Shown: piece by piece, positions 34,969-44,500 of the stretch | Layout: every line of letters begins with the position of its first letter | How positions within the stretch are numbered: the first letter of the stretch is position 1 | Source: DATFXM01 sp035315885 | Lineage (GTDB): Bacteria > Acidobacteriota > Blastocatellia > UBA7656 | Assembly: GCA_035315885.1 (NCBI GenBank) | Contig: DATFXM010000066.1 | Location: forward strand, 1 to 64,000 | Direction: 5' to 3' | DNA: 64,000 nucleotides | The notes under the pieces: generated by a model | The model's input: only the letters and a program-made list of their open reading frames with translations | Databases searched by the model: none | What the model was told of the DNA's origin: nothing | Translations under genes and position numbers: made by a program

Positions 34969-37716
34969 TCACTCACCTGGCGAAAATTGTTGTCCCACTC
35001 CGGGAGCACCACCCCGCTTCGAAAGGTCATAGGAGAACGGGTGCACAAAATCGTCCTTGACCTTGAACTGAGAAATCGCGCGATTGAGCTGGTCCGAGAG
35101 GCCAACCATTCCCTGGATCGTTTGGGCAGTCTCGTGCGCTCCCGCAGAGGTCTCCAATGTGATACTGGAGATCGTCTGCATCGCTGCCGCGAGATTTCGA
35201 GTCACTCGAGCCTGCTCCTCCGATGCGGCTGAAATCTCTTCCATCAACTCAGAGGATTGTCTGACAGCCTCGGAGATGTCCTGTAGCGCCCGGCTGGCCG
35301 AGGCCGCCAGCTGGCTTCCACCCTTCACTTCCTTCATCCCGACCTCCATCGCGGTCAACGCCTCGTGAGTTTCGCTCTGGATGCTCTTTATCAAGCTTCC
35401 AACGTCGCGAGTGGCACGCGCGGACCTCTCGGCCAGCTTTCGTATCTCTTCCGCGACTACGCTGAATCCCAGGCCCGCTTCGCCGGCGTGGGCTGCTTCG
35501 ATGGCCGCATTCAGCGCCAGCAGATTGGTCTGGGCCGCTATCTCATCTATGAGGTCGATGATTTCGGAGATCTCCGTGCTTCTGGATCCCAGGAGCCTCA
35601 TCTTCTCTGCTGTTTGCTGCACCGCCGAGTCGATGCGCGACATTGCTTCTGACGTGTCTCGAACCTGCTTGTCCCCCAGCCCGGCGAGATCCGACGCACG
35701 ACGAGCCGCGCCGGCCGACGACTCTGCGTTCTTCGAAACCTGACTCATCGATGCGGCCATCTCTTCGACGCCGCTCGAGGTATTGGTGATTTCGTCGGCT
35801 TGTCTCTGTGACCCAACCGCAATCTGCTCGGATGCCGCGAGAATCTCGGTCGCATTGGAAGAAACCGAGAGACCGATCTGTTTGACCTCGGTGAGCATGC
35901 TGCTGAAGTTGTCGAGCATCTTGTTCACCGATTTCACTACGTGACCAAGTGTGTCCTCACGCTCCATGCCTCTTAGTGTCAGATCGCCTTCGGAAACGGT
36001 TGAGACTACTGAAAGGAAATCCTTGAGGTTATTGGAGAGCGTTTCTTCTGACACTCTGCGCTCGGTGACATCTCGCAGCACTCCGCGGAAGCCAAGCACC
36101 TCGTTCGCGTCGCCGCCGCGCCTAAGTGAGATTGAGGTCTCGACGAATCGTCGCGCGCCGTCCTTGCGGCGAATCTGATATAGGAACTCGCTTGTGGGCT
36201 GACCGCTTCTATAGACTTCGTTGAACGCGTCCTTGACTTGCTGCACCAACACCTCGTCGATGTATTTGCGATGGTTCATGCCCAGCGCTTCTTCCGGCGA
36301 GTACCCGAGAATCCTGCAGACCGGATCGTTGAAGAACGTTAGATTGCCTCGAAGATCTACCTCGTAGTACCCGTCTTCGATGTTTTCAAGAATCGTCCTG
36401 TACTTCTCCTCGCTTAGTCTGAGCGCTTCTTCGGAGCGCTTTCGCGCGATGGCCGCCGCCAGATGTTGCGATACGAAAGTCAGAACCTCAGAGTCCCGTT
36501 CTGTGAACTGCACATCATCCGCGTAGCTCGCGATCGCCAGGACTCCAAGCGTCTGGTCCGCGCTCTTCAGTGGAACACCGATGAAGCTGACGGGAATGCT
36601 TCCGATCACCTCGATTTCACCAGTTCGCGCCAGGTCTCCGACTAATTCCTTGCTTGCGAGCAAAGACCTGCCGGTTCGGATTACGTATTCGGTCAGACCT
36701 CGTCGCATCGACCGCGGTTCGGGCATGGGAACGCGCTCGTTGACGTAGTAAGGAAAACTGACCAGATCGTTGACCGGATCATAAATGGCGATGAAGAAAT
36801 TTCCGGCGAACATCAACTCGGCGGCGATGGCATGTACCTTGACGTAGAAAGACTGCAGGTCGTCGCTTGAGCTGGCGACTTCGGCGATTCGATATAGTGC
36901 TGAGTTGAGTCTCTCGACTCGGCGTCGCTCGGTTATGTCGGTGTAGGTCTCTATGCGCCCGGTGACTCCTCCTGCTTCGTCCTTGATCGCGTCCACTCGC
37001 AGGGAAACTGGAACTGTGCTCCCGGATTTTGTGCGAAGGTCGCTTTCGCCCGACCACGATTCGCCTCTGCTTACTACGTGGGCGATCATGTTCGCTACAT
37101 TGATGTCTTTGAACAGAACCGAAGTCCCGCCGATTTCATTTAGCTCCTCGGCACTGTATTCGAACTGATCTACAAACTTCTTGTTGAAGTAGATGCCGGT
37201 ACGGCTCGAGTCCTCGACGCATATCGCATCGCCGGAACTTTCCACGGCTTTGATGATCGCCAGCAGTGATTGCTTCTGGCCCACCTCCCTTCGGATTGAT
37301 TCCGAGGCGCGGTCGATCATCGCATTGATGCCTTTTGCCAATGGCGCGAGCTCATCGGATTTTGAAGTGTCCAGGCGGATGCTGAAGCTGCCGGTTGCGG
37401 CGAGATTGATGACGTCGGTGAGTTGTTCGAGGCGTCCGTTCACAACGTTTGAAAACCGGCGGGAGAGAAAGAAGACCAAGAAAACTGAAAGGATCCCGAA
37501 TCCGACTGCTCCCAACAACATTGCGGCCGGAGAGACGCTGCGTCCCCCGGAGATCAGGTAGGCGGACAAGAAGGCGGCTACGCTTACGACTCCGCACACT
37601 GCTGCTGATGCGGCCGTGGATCTTGAGCGTGGAGTGCGAAGGCCGATCCGATCAAACGCTTGCATTACGTACGAGTCACCTTGCCCCAAACTGCGACGCA
37701 CCCCGTTTGAGTCCAT
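34969..37716 (-). CDS. Methyl-accepting chemotaxis protein with PAS and GAF sensor domains
   Basis: 915 aa. Two N-terminal membrane helices (ASAAVCGVVSVAAFLSAYLI and AVGFGILSVFLVFFL) with almost no periplasmic part, then HAMP (LAATGSFSIRLDTSKSDEL), PAS 1 (about 160-270, AIKAVESSGDAICVEDSS), GAF (about 280-420), PAS 2 (LSEEKYRTILENIEDGYYEV), a HAMP-like link and the signalling hairpin nearly identical to that of the next gene. It should sense cytoplasmic or membrane signals. The tail DDFVHPFSYDL is shared with the other receptor. The start may instead be ATG 37665, which has AAGGTGA upstream. First gene of the cluster. Confidence 0.9.
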   Translation of the reverse strand: MDSNGVRRSLGQGDSYVMQAFDRIGLRTPRSRSTAASAAVCGVVSVAAFLSAYLISGGRSVSPAAMLLGAVGFGILSVFLVFFLSRRFSNVVNGRLEQLTDVINLAATGSFSIRLDTSKSDELAPLAKGINAMIDRASESIRREVGQKQSLLAIIKAVESSGDAICVEDSSRTGIYFNKKFVDQFEYSAEELNEIGGTSVLFKDINVANMIAHVVSRGESWSGESDLRTKSGSTVPVSLRVDAIKDEAGGVTGRIETYTDITERRRVERLNSALYRIAEVASSSDDLQSFYVKVHAIAAELMFAGNFFIAIYDPVNDLVSFPYYVNERVPMPEPRSMRRGLTEYVIRTGRSLLASKELVGDLARTGEIEVIGSIPVSFIGVPLKSADQTLGVLAIASYADDVQFTERDSEVLTFVSQHLAAAIARKRSEEALRLSEEKYRTILENIEDGYYEVDLRGNLTFFNDPVCRILGYSPEEALGMNHRKYIDEVLVQQVKDAFNEVYRSGQPTSEFLYQIRRKDGARRFVETSISLRRGGDANEVLGFRGVLRDVTERRVSEETLSNNLKDFLSVVSTVSEGDLTLRGMEREDTLGHVVKSVNKMLDNFSSMLTEVKQIGLSVSSNATEILAASEQIAVGSQRQADEITNTSSGVEEMAASMSQVSKNAESSAGAARRASDLAGLGDKQVRDTSEAMSRIDSAVQQTAEKMRLLGSRSTEISEIIDLIDEIAAQTNLLALNAAIEAAHAGEAGLGFSVVAEEIRKLAERSARATRDVGSLIKSIQSETHEALTAMEVGMKEVKGGSQLAASASRALQDISEAVRQSSELMEEISAASEEQARVTRNLAAAMQTISSITLETSAGAHETAQTIQGMVGLSDQLNRAISQFKVKDDFVHPFSYDLSKRGGAPGVGQQFSPGE

Positions 37717-37939
37717 ATCTGCTTGCCTTTTCCTATCTGAAGTCGGGTGCCTGAAGACGTCTGATGCAGTCCGCGATATCTCCGAGACGAAGCATCGGCT
37801 GTGTTGAACTGCGTGGGCTAACAGGTCTGAGAGCAGACCGGCAGTTACTGATCAACACTCAGCGGACTACAGGCTGAAGGGGCAGTGATGGCGGGAGCAC
37901 ACTCGTATAAAAACTGAGCGAACGCCAGATTGTTTACCT

Positions 37940-37967
37940 ATTATCCGGATATGGGGTTGGCAGTCAA
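37940..37967 (-). promoter_or_regulatory. Probable promoter of the chemosensory operon
   Basis: On the minus strand TTGACT (37962-37967) is followed after 16 bases by GATAAT (37940-37945): five of six matches in each box. Transcription would start near 37933, leaving a leader of about 215 nt before the first receptor gene. The gap 37717-38098 holds no convincing gene. Confidence 0.45.
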
Positions 37968-37969
37968 TA

Positions 37970-37989
37970 CAATTCTTTAGAAAGAATTG
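37970..37989. promoter_or_regulatory. Perfect 20-bp palindrome next to the chemosensory promoter, putative operator
   Basis: CAATTCTTTAGAAAGAATTG reads the same on both strands. It ends two bases upstream of the -35 box of the minus-strand promoter at 37940-37967, the usual place for an activator site. The regulator is unknown. It has no T-run of its own and lies far from the end of the MBL-fold gene's reading direction. Confidence 0.45.
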
Positions 37990-38098
37990 CGGCAATTCGG
38001 AGCTGTTTTTGGGCGACTCGATTCGGTCATTGTGAAGGAGGCTGATCAACGCGCCCCGCCCGTGTGTGAACCGGGGTCTTAAGGCGGATTTCGAGCAA

Positions 38099-38809
38099 TC
38101 AGTTCGCACCCATCAGTCGTCTCCAGTCTTCGAGGCTACCGACTTGCAGGCTGCGATTCTCACGTTTTTCATCGCCTATCGTGCTGACCTGAGTTACTCC
38201 GTAGTCATGGCCCGGGTACACCAATGTCGGCTCTGGAAGCTGACCCAGAACCTTGGTTAGCGAATAATACATTTGGTCGGGATCTCCGCCGGGCAGATCT
38301 ACCCTCCCGCAGCCTCCGATGAACAGAGTGTCCCCCGAAACCAGAGCACCCTCGACAAGAAAGCACTGGCTGCCCGGCGTGTGTCCTGGAGTGTGCAGGA
38401 GCGTGACCTCGATGTCTCCGACCGCAACGCGATCGCCTCCCGAGTGTCGCGCCAAATCGCTTTCCTCGATCCCGGTTACCATCTTCACGCCATCGGCTTC
38501 GTTACTGTTGACATGCACTCGGACCGGTCTTATGGACATCAATTCGGCCAACCCCGCGATCTTATAACCAAAAATCTCGCCACCGATATGGTCGGGGTGA
38601 TAGTGCGTGATCAGAGCCCCGGTGAGTTTCAAGTCCTCGGCGTCTATGCGCTCTACAAGCCCGGCTACGTCCCATGCTGGATCCACAACCATGCACTCTC
38701 GGGACTGATCGTCACCGATCACGTACACGAAATTGGCCATCTGCGAAGCGAATCGGTCGGCCCTTGCGAAGTCCTGTCCTCCGAGCCATTGCTTGAGATA
38801 AAGCGACAC
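38099..38809 (-). CDS. MBL-fold hydrolase, glyoxalase II-like
   Basis: 236 aa cytoplasmic metallo-beta-lactamase-fold enzyme. The metal motif is THYHPDHIGG, with further ligands in LLHTPGHTPGS, the Asp in LVSGDTLFIGGCGR and the His in VYPGHDYG. The pattern is close to glyoxalase II and persulfide dioxygenase relatives. I infer thioester or persulfide chemistry but cannot name the substrate. GTG 38809 has AGGAGA eight bases upstream. Divergent from the small lipoprotein gene. Confidence 0.85.
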   Translation of the reverse strand: MSLYLKQWLGGQDFARADRFASQMANFVYVIGDDQSRECMVVDPAWDVAGLVERIDAEDLKLTGALITHYHPDHIGGEIFGYKIAGLAELMSIRPVRVHVNSNEADGVKMVTGIEESDLARHSGGDRVAVGDIEVTLLHTPGHTPGSQCFLVEGALVSGDTLFIGGCGRVDLPGGDPDQMYYSLTKVLGQLPEPTLVYPGHDYGVTQVSTIGDEKRENRSLQVGSLEDWRRLMGAN

Positions 38810-38877
38810 TAAGTTTTCTCCTGGTTCAAAGTGACGACGCCTTGCTTCCTCGCCCGATGCTGGGGTAAAACCCTAAC

Positions 38878-39249
38878 ATGTTTTTTTATGAGCGTTCTAA
38901 TTCAAGACCAAAGGCTGTAGTCTTTTCCGCGCTGACATTGGTAGTTGTCTTAGTGGCCTCCTGCTCATCACAGGAGCGCAAAGCAAAACAGGCTATCGAG
39001 GAGTATCTCAAGAATTACGGAGCGAAAGAGGTAAAACTGCAAACGTTTTACACAAGCCGTGACTTTCCCGATAAGGCCTACGCAAGCGTTCTGGTGACCT
39101 ACAACTTCGCCGACTCAGGCGGCAAGCTCCAGACTGAACACATCGGCTATATCCTGCGTCGCGATGGCGGCGGCTGGGCCATTGACAAATCCACGATTTA
39201 CACCACCGACGAGAAAAAAGCGAACGACTATCTTGCCGGCAGAAAATGA
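38878..39249 (+). CDS. Small lipoprotein, unknown function
   Basis: 123 aa. The N-terminal hydrophobic stretch SALTLVVVLVASC has a lipobox with the acceptor cysteine near residue 29. The mature part is about 95 residues (QAIEEYLKNYGAKEVKLQTF, YASVLVTYNFADSGGKLQTE, IGYILRRDGGGWAIDKS), which looks like a small alpha+beta NTF2- or DUF4878-like fold. No family can be named with confidence. It is single, between a divergent and a convergent gene. Confidence 0.65.
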   Translation: MFFYERSNSRPKAVVFSALTLVVVLVASCSSQERKAKQAIEEYLKNYGAKEVKLQTFYTSRDFPDKAYASVLVTYNFADSGGKLQTEHIGYILRRDGGGWAIDKSTIYTTDEKKANDYLAGRK

Positions 39250-39255
39250 GACCGA

Positions 39256-39567
39256 CTAGCTTTCGTCGTACCCGCTGGTGTTCCGCCCATATTGCGCGTG
39301 ATACCACTCCAGCTCGTTCGAGAAGCCTGCCTGACCACGCTTGAACGGCCTGGCGCCTATTCCCGTCCCATAGTAGCCGTCTGGTGGGAGAGGGCCATAC
39401 ACCTCACGTTTTTGCCCGGCCTTCTGCCGGTTTCGGTTGAGCGGCTTCTCATAACCCGCAGCAACTCCGTACCCGTGAGATCTGGCAGCCAAGTTCCTGG
39501 ATGGATGATTGATCTGCTCCGGGACAGTCTCTACAACGTCTGTGGTGCTTTGGCGCTCCTTAGGCAT
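39256..39567 (-). CDS. Small hydrophilic hypothetical protein
   Basis: 103 aa from ATG 39567 (frame open to 39603). It is rich in R, G, Q and Y, without membrane segments. It contains YGPLPPDGYYGTGIGARPF and ends ELEWYHAQYGRNTSGYDES. No family recognised. It fits tightly between two other genes with no overlap and shows no better reading on the other strand, which is why I keep it; it could be spurious. Confidence 0.4.
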   Translation of the reverse strand: MPKERQSTTDVVETVPEQINHPSRNLAARSHGYGVAAGYEKPLNRNRQKAGQKREVYGPLPPDGYYGTGIGARPFKRGQAGFSNELEWYHAQYGRNTSGYDES

Positions 39568-39666
39568 ATTGGTCGTTACCCATAAACAAGTACAGACTGA
39601 CATGAGTCAGCCTGTACTTCAAGTTCGCTGCTGTTGGTTTCGTGCTAAGGATGTTCCCCGGCACTG

Positions 39667-41304
39667 TCACCGCATATTGCACGGACGCCGAATCTTCGGT
39701 TCGACTTTGACCGGAACCTTACTGGCATTCCATACGCGGCTGAGAGTGAATGCCGCCGCTGACAGCGGCGATGCATCGACCACCTTGCCAAATTCAACCG
39801 ACCCCGGCAATCCAACAAAGCCGCTTTCATCGGTCTCGAATGAGTTGACGGAAACTACGTTGCTCCGCGCGTCGAGGTAGGAGATTCGCTCGGTTCGCGC
39901 ACCCACGGACCCGACCTGAGTCGCGCTTACAGACCCGATGTCATCGGGAATCGTGATCAGGAGCAGCGAGCCGGCGTAGGTGGCAATGTACCATTGACCT
40001 GTCGCTGGTCCAGGCGCCGGGTTTGACAACCCGCCCTCATCTGCAAAGTCACGCGTTATGAGCGAACTGCCGGTGACCTTGCTCTTGCGGTTCAGCCTCA
40101 CGAATGCGAGCCTGCCCGCGCTGAGAAGCGTATGCCCGTTCGACGGTCTGCCGATGCCGTGCTTGCGCCCGTTGCTGGGCCGGCCTATTTGAACCGAGTA
40201 GCCTTGCTGAACAACTATGATCGTTCGCTGATCCGGATCGTACCGGATGATGTTCGGCGCTTGATTCTCTCCGGTTTGCGCAAGATCGCTGAAGGTCTGA
40301 ACCGGTTTCAAGTCGGCCTGAACGTCGTCGGACTTGAGATCGATCTGGTACAACGTCCCGTCGTTGGTCAGGAGCCAAGCTGAATCAGGCCCGGTCTGAG
40401 TCCTGGTGAGTAAGATGTTGCTTCCCTGAGTGAGAAATACGTCTTCGGGAAATGTACCAGCAAACACACGCTTCGAGAGATTCAGGACGCCGTCATCCAG
40501 AACCTTGTAGAAGGAGATCTCGGAGGAAACACTACCGCCGTCAGACTTCTGGTTCCAGACCACACTCAGAATGTTTGTCGCCTGATCGATGTCCAGGTAC
40601 GAAATGCTGCTCTTTTCGAGGCTGAACTTGTCCGGATGTACGATCTCCACCCGATAGGTGTATCCCTGATGCACGTCGTACGTGAAAAGATCCGCGCCGT
40701 TGGTAAACACCAGGTACTTGCCGTTCTGACTCACTCCAAAATCCAGCGGCGCTTCTTCACAGGTATCGGTTCCGACGCCGAGGATATCAATAGGGGTGAC
40801 GTAGGGATCGGCCAGCGGTTTCCCTGAATCATCAAGCGTGAGATGCGTGTAGGCGATTACTTCAACCGGACTATACCCATCGTCTGTTTGAACGAATTTA
40901 GTGCCTCGAATGAATAGAGTGCTGGTAGTGGGTTCAAATGCTATCTTGCTGGGATAATAAATTCTGCTGGCAGGCGAGTCATTTGGATCGAAGAACTTCA
41001 ACTCAACCTGAACCGGGTTCCCATTCGATTTCTTGGTATCAAGGACATATAAAAACCGATTGTCGAGCTGCGAGAGGTCGCCATCATCCTGCACCACACC
41101 CTTGGGCGCGTACGGCGCCACCAGCACGAATCGATTAAAAGCAAACGCGGTGTTGTTGCCAAGCCCGGTTACCCCCGGCAACTCTACAACGACCGACTTT
41201 ACCGATGAAGTATTCGCAGCAAACGGGGAGGGAACAAGCGTGCTGAACAAAAGCAACGCTGCCGCAAGTCCCCTGATGAACGGTCTGTTTACTCTTTTGA
41301 CCAT
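39667..41304 (-). CDS. Secreted beta-propeller-like protein
   Basis: 545 aa with a signal peptide (GLAAALLLFSTLVPSPFA). The mature part is made of repeated four-strand units such as RFLYVLDTKKSNGNPVQVEL, NGKYLVFTNGADLFTYDVHQ, SAWLLTNDGTLYQIDLKSDD and GQWYIATYAGSLLLITIPDD, consistent with a beta-propeller exposed outside the cytoplasm. A local repeat gives IGRPSNG twice within 13 residues (around 380-395). No catalytic motif is seen. It has its own strong promoter. Confidence 0.65.
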   Translation of the reverse strand: MVKRVNRPFIRGLAAALLLFSTLVPSPFAANTSSVKSVVVELPGVTGLGNNTAFAFNRFVLVAPYAPKGVVQDDGDLSQLDNRFLYVLDTKKSNGNPVQVELKFFDPNDSPASRIYYPSKIAFEPTTSTLFIRGTKFVQTDDGYSPVEVIAYTHLTLDDSGKPLADPYVTPIDILGVGTDTCEEAPLDFGVSQNGKYLVFTNGADLFTYDVHQGYTYRVEIVHPDKFSLEKSSISYLDIDQATNILSVVWNQKSDGGSVSSEISFYKVLDDGVLNLSKRVFAGTFPEDVFLTQGSNILLTRTQTGPDSAWLLTNDGTLYQIDLKSDDVQADLKPVQTFSDLAQTGENQAPNIIRYDPDQRTIIVVQQGYSVQIGRPSNGRKHGIGRPSNGHTLLSAGRLAFVRLNRKSKVTGSSLITRDFADEGGLSNPAPGPATGQWYIATYAGSLLLITIPDDIGSVSATQVGSVGARTERISYLDARSNVVSVNSFETDESGFVGLPGSVEFGKVVDASPLSAAAFTLSRVWNASKVPVKVEPKIRRPCNMR

Positions 41305-41426
41305 CTGGCTACCTTGATCGCGCTCTTTTAATCACGCTTTAAATCGCGGATCGCGCATCTCGCGCGGTTCCTTCGGGAATGCCCTTCCACACACTTCAGG
41401 TTTGGGGGTGCCTCCGTAACGCGCCC

Positions 41427-41455
41427 ATCTTAAGCTCGAAGCCTTGCAATGTCAA
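41427..41455 (-). promoter_or_regulatory. Sigma-70 promoter of the beta-propeller gene
   Basis: Perfect -35 TTGACA (minus strand, 41450-41455), 17-base spacer, -10 TAAGAT (41427-41432). The predicted transcript starts about 41420, giving a leader of about 115 nt before ATG 41304. Confidence 0.6.
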
Positions 41456-41501
41456 GCATTCAATCAACTTGACACGCTTTTTTCGCGCTCGCTTGACTCG
41501 C

Positions 41502-44500
41502 CTAAAGCGTGACCGAACTCACCGGGAAAGCCTCTCCCTTCGAGATTCCCAGTTGCGCAAGCTTTAACCGTAGCCCCCGCCTCGACAAACCTAGTTCAGC
41601 CGCCGTCCGAGACAGATTGTGGCGATTACGCGTAAGGGCATTCTGGATTATCTGTCGCTCCAGCGCCGCGGTGGCGTCCTTGAGCTTCACCTTTCCCGAT
41701 TCGACCGTTGATTCCGGCTCGTCCGCCAACTCCACCACCACCGAACTGCCTCTATCTGACCGCGGGGACGCCACGGCCGCAGCGGCTCTGCTTGCGATAG
41801 CCGGGGAAATCCTGCGCGGCTGCAGAACCTCAGGCGACAGATCCTGTCGCGTTATCGGCGTGCCATCGCTTGCGTACGCCACCACTCGCTCGATTTCGTT
41901 CCGCAGCTGCCGGACGTTACCCGGCCAGTCGTACGCCATCATCGCATCAACCGCGTGCTGCGTGATCGTCAGCCCGGGCTTTCCCGATCTTCCGCAGCAG
42001 GCCTCGAGGAAATGCGCCACCAGCACCGGGATCTCTTCCCTTCGTTCCCTCAGAGGCGGAACGTGGATTCGTATGATGTTCAACCGGTGAAACAGATCTT
42101 CTCTGAACCGTCCCTCCTCCACTGCTCGCTCCAGGTTTGCGTTTGTCGCAGCAACGATTCGGACATCGACCCGCATCGGCTTGGTTTCGCCGAGCGGCTG
42201 AATCTCTCCTTCCTGGAGAAAGCGCATCAGCTTCGGCTGGACTTCGAGTGAGAGGTCTCCGATTTCGTCAAGGAACAGCGTCCCGCCGTCGGCTGCCTTA
42301 ATGATGCCTGGATAGTTCGCCGTAGCGCCGGTAAACGCGCCACGACGGTGACCAAAAAGCTGGCTGTCGATGATCTCCTTTGGAGTCGCCGTACAGTTGA
42401 ATGGAAGAAATATCGCTCTCGCTCGCGCGGATTGACCATGGATGTGCCGGGCAACCAGCTCCTTGCCGGTGCCCGATTCGCCGGTAATCAAAACCGTCAC
42501 ATCGCTCGTCCGGATTTTGTAGATCTTCTCGATTACATCGAACATCGCAGCGCTTCCGACTACGAACCCCGGCATGATCGTTTGCACGCGCTGCTCCAGG
42601 TTTCGAGAGTTTGCGCCTCTCGCGGCTGCTCTCAAAAGGCAAGTTTCAAATCCAAGCTCTGCCTGTTTAAGCAGAGGATGGAGTCTGGTCATGTCGAGAC
42701 CGTCGCTTGACTGCGCTGCCACAACCACTCGAGGCCTAATGGTCTCCACAAGCCTGATGATGAGGCGGTCTCCCCGGCGGCTGACATTCTCTGCACCAGA
42801 AAGGTCGATTTGCTGGATCACCAGTTCGGCGGCCTTACGGTCGATCCCCTGAACGGCGAGCAGCTCCTGCACGCCATCGTCGGCGACCGTGCAGATGATC
42901 ACGTTGTCCGGCGAGAAGTTCTCGTAGATAACCGCCGCGAGTTCCTGTTCAAGCAATTCCCGGGACGCGGAGGCCTCTATCAGACGCTGCATCAACAGCA
43001 CGTCGTTGGGCGTCGCCACGCGAACGCTTGGTAATTCATCTTCCGTATCGCTCATCGAGCTCAGTGCGCGGCGTGCGAGCTCTACGTCTGGTTCGGCACC
43101 GAGCCGTTCGAATACCGCCAGCGCCTGTTTGAGGTTGGATTCCGCGCTCTTCAGGTCACGAGCCTTCTTGAGCAGGACTCCCATCTCGTAATAGCTTCGC
43201 GCGAGATCGTATGGGATCTCGGTTGTCGCAAAGATCGAGATGCTTTGTGCGATATGCTGGCGAGCCTCGGCAAATCTCCCCGAAGCGGCTTCGAGTTGTC
43301 CGGTTAGCCGTTGCGTCAAACCGGAAATCGGCAGATACGTTTCTTCCTTGACCCGGCCCTGGGCCAGTTCAAGATATTCGCGAGCCTGATCCAGACCTCC
43401 CTGCGACAGATGGAATTCTGCAAGCGCCATCATCGCCAGCGTTACGCCGTGCAGGTCGCCTATCGAAGTGGAAAGTTGCATCGTGGCGCGCAGCGTTCGA
43501 AGAGCGGCGTCCACCTTCCCTACCCCGCGATACACCACTCCAAGAATTCTGAGGGCGTTGCTCTCGAGCCACTTGTCGCCGCTGCCGTCGATCAGCGCGA
43601 GGCTCCGTTCAAGATGCGCTTCAGCCTCGGAAAACCTGCCCCTCGAACAAAGCACTTCGGCGAGAGTGACCCGCGCTGTGGCCTCGTAGCTCAGTTTCGA
43701 ATTGCTCTTTGCTACTTCGATCGCACGATTCAGGTTCTCGATCGCCTCGTCCCAGTCACCCGAGAACTTCAAATTGTCGCCGAGGTTGTTGTACGCAAGT
43801 GCGAGATAATCCTTGTGACCGCCCTTTTCGAGGTAATCGATGGCTCGGCGTATATAGTTGAGCGACTCTTGCTTTTCACCCGGGAACCCGGCCAGGTACA
43901 AAGTGCTCCCGAGGTCCAGCAGAATGCCTCCGGTCAGATTCGTGTTCGTACTGCCTTCGGCCAACTCGAGCGCCTTGATGTAGTGCTCTCTCGAACTCGA
44001 GAACGCACCTTCGCTGAAATCTACCATCCCGAGACGGCGGTAAATCTGCGCCAGCAGCTCCCGGTCGAGCGCAGTCTTTTGAAACCCCGCGGCAGTCAGC
44101 AGATGATCGCGTGCGATCCTGAATTCATTGATCTCGATATAAGTGCGCCCGAGCGCGTAGTGCGCCTCGCTCATTCCGAGGTCGTCCTGGATTTCGAGGA
44201 ACAGTCGCTTCGCTTCGTTTAGCGTGGCAATGGCTTTGGCCTGGTTCCTCAAGAAGCTGCAGACCCAGCCGAGCCGGAGTTTGACTTTCGCGCGAGCGTA
44301 CGCCGACAACGTTCCCGAGACCCTCGGCTCCTCATACTTGCCAATGACCCCGAAGGCCTCGTCGTACTTGCTGAGCTCTTCGAGCGCTTTGCTCAGAAGC
44401 GAGCGGGTAATTGCCTCTTCATCGGGAGACAGCTTTTCGGCGAGGCGCGCGGTGAAGCGCTGAACTGCCTCTTCGTACCTCGACTGCGACAGCGCGTTTT

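Noticed and set aside
37867..38109. 80-codon minus-strand frame between the receptor and MBL-fold genes
   Set aside because: It spans the predicted promoter and palindrome, has irregular composition and no recognisable motif.
43311..44222. Plus-strand open frame of 303 codons
   Set aside because: Antisense to the TPR region of the sigma-54 activator; no motifs.
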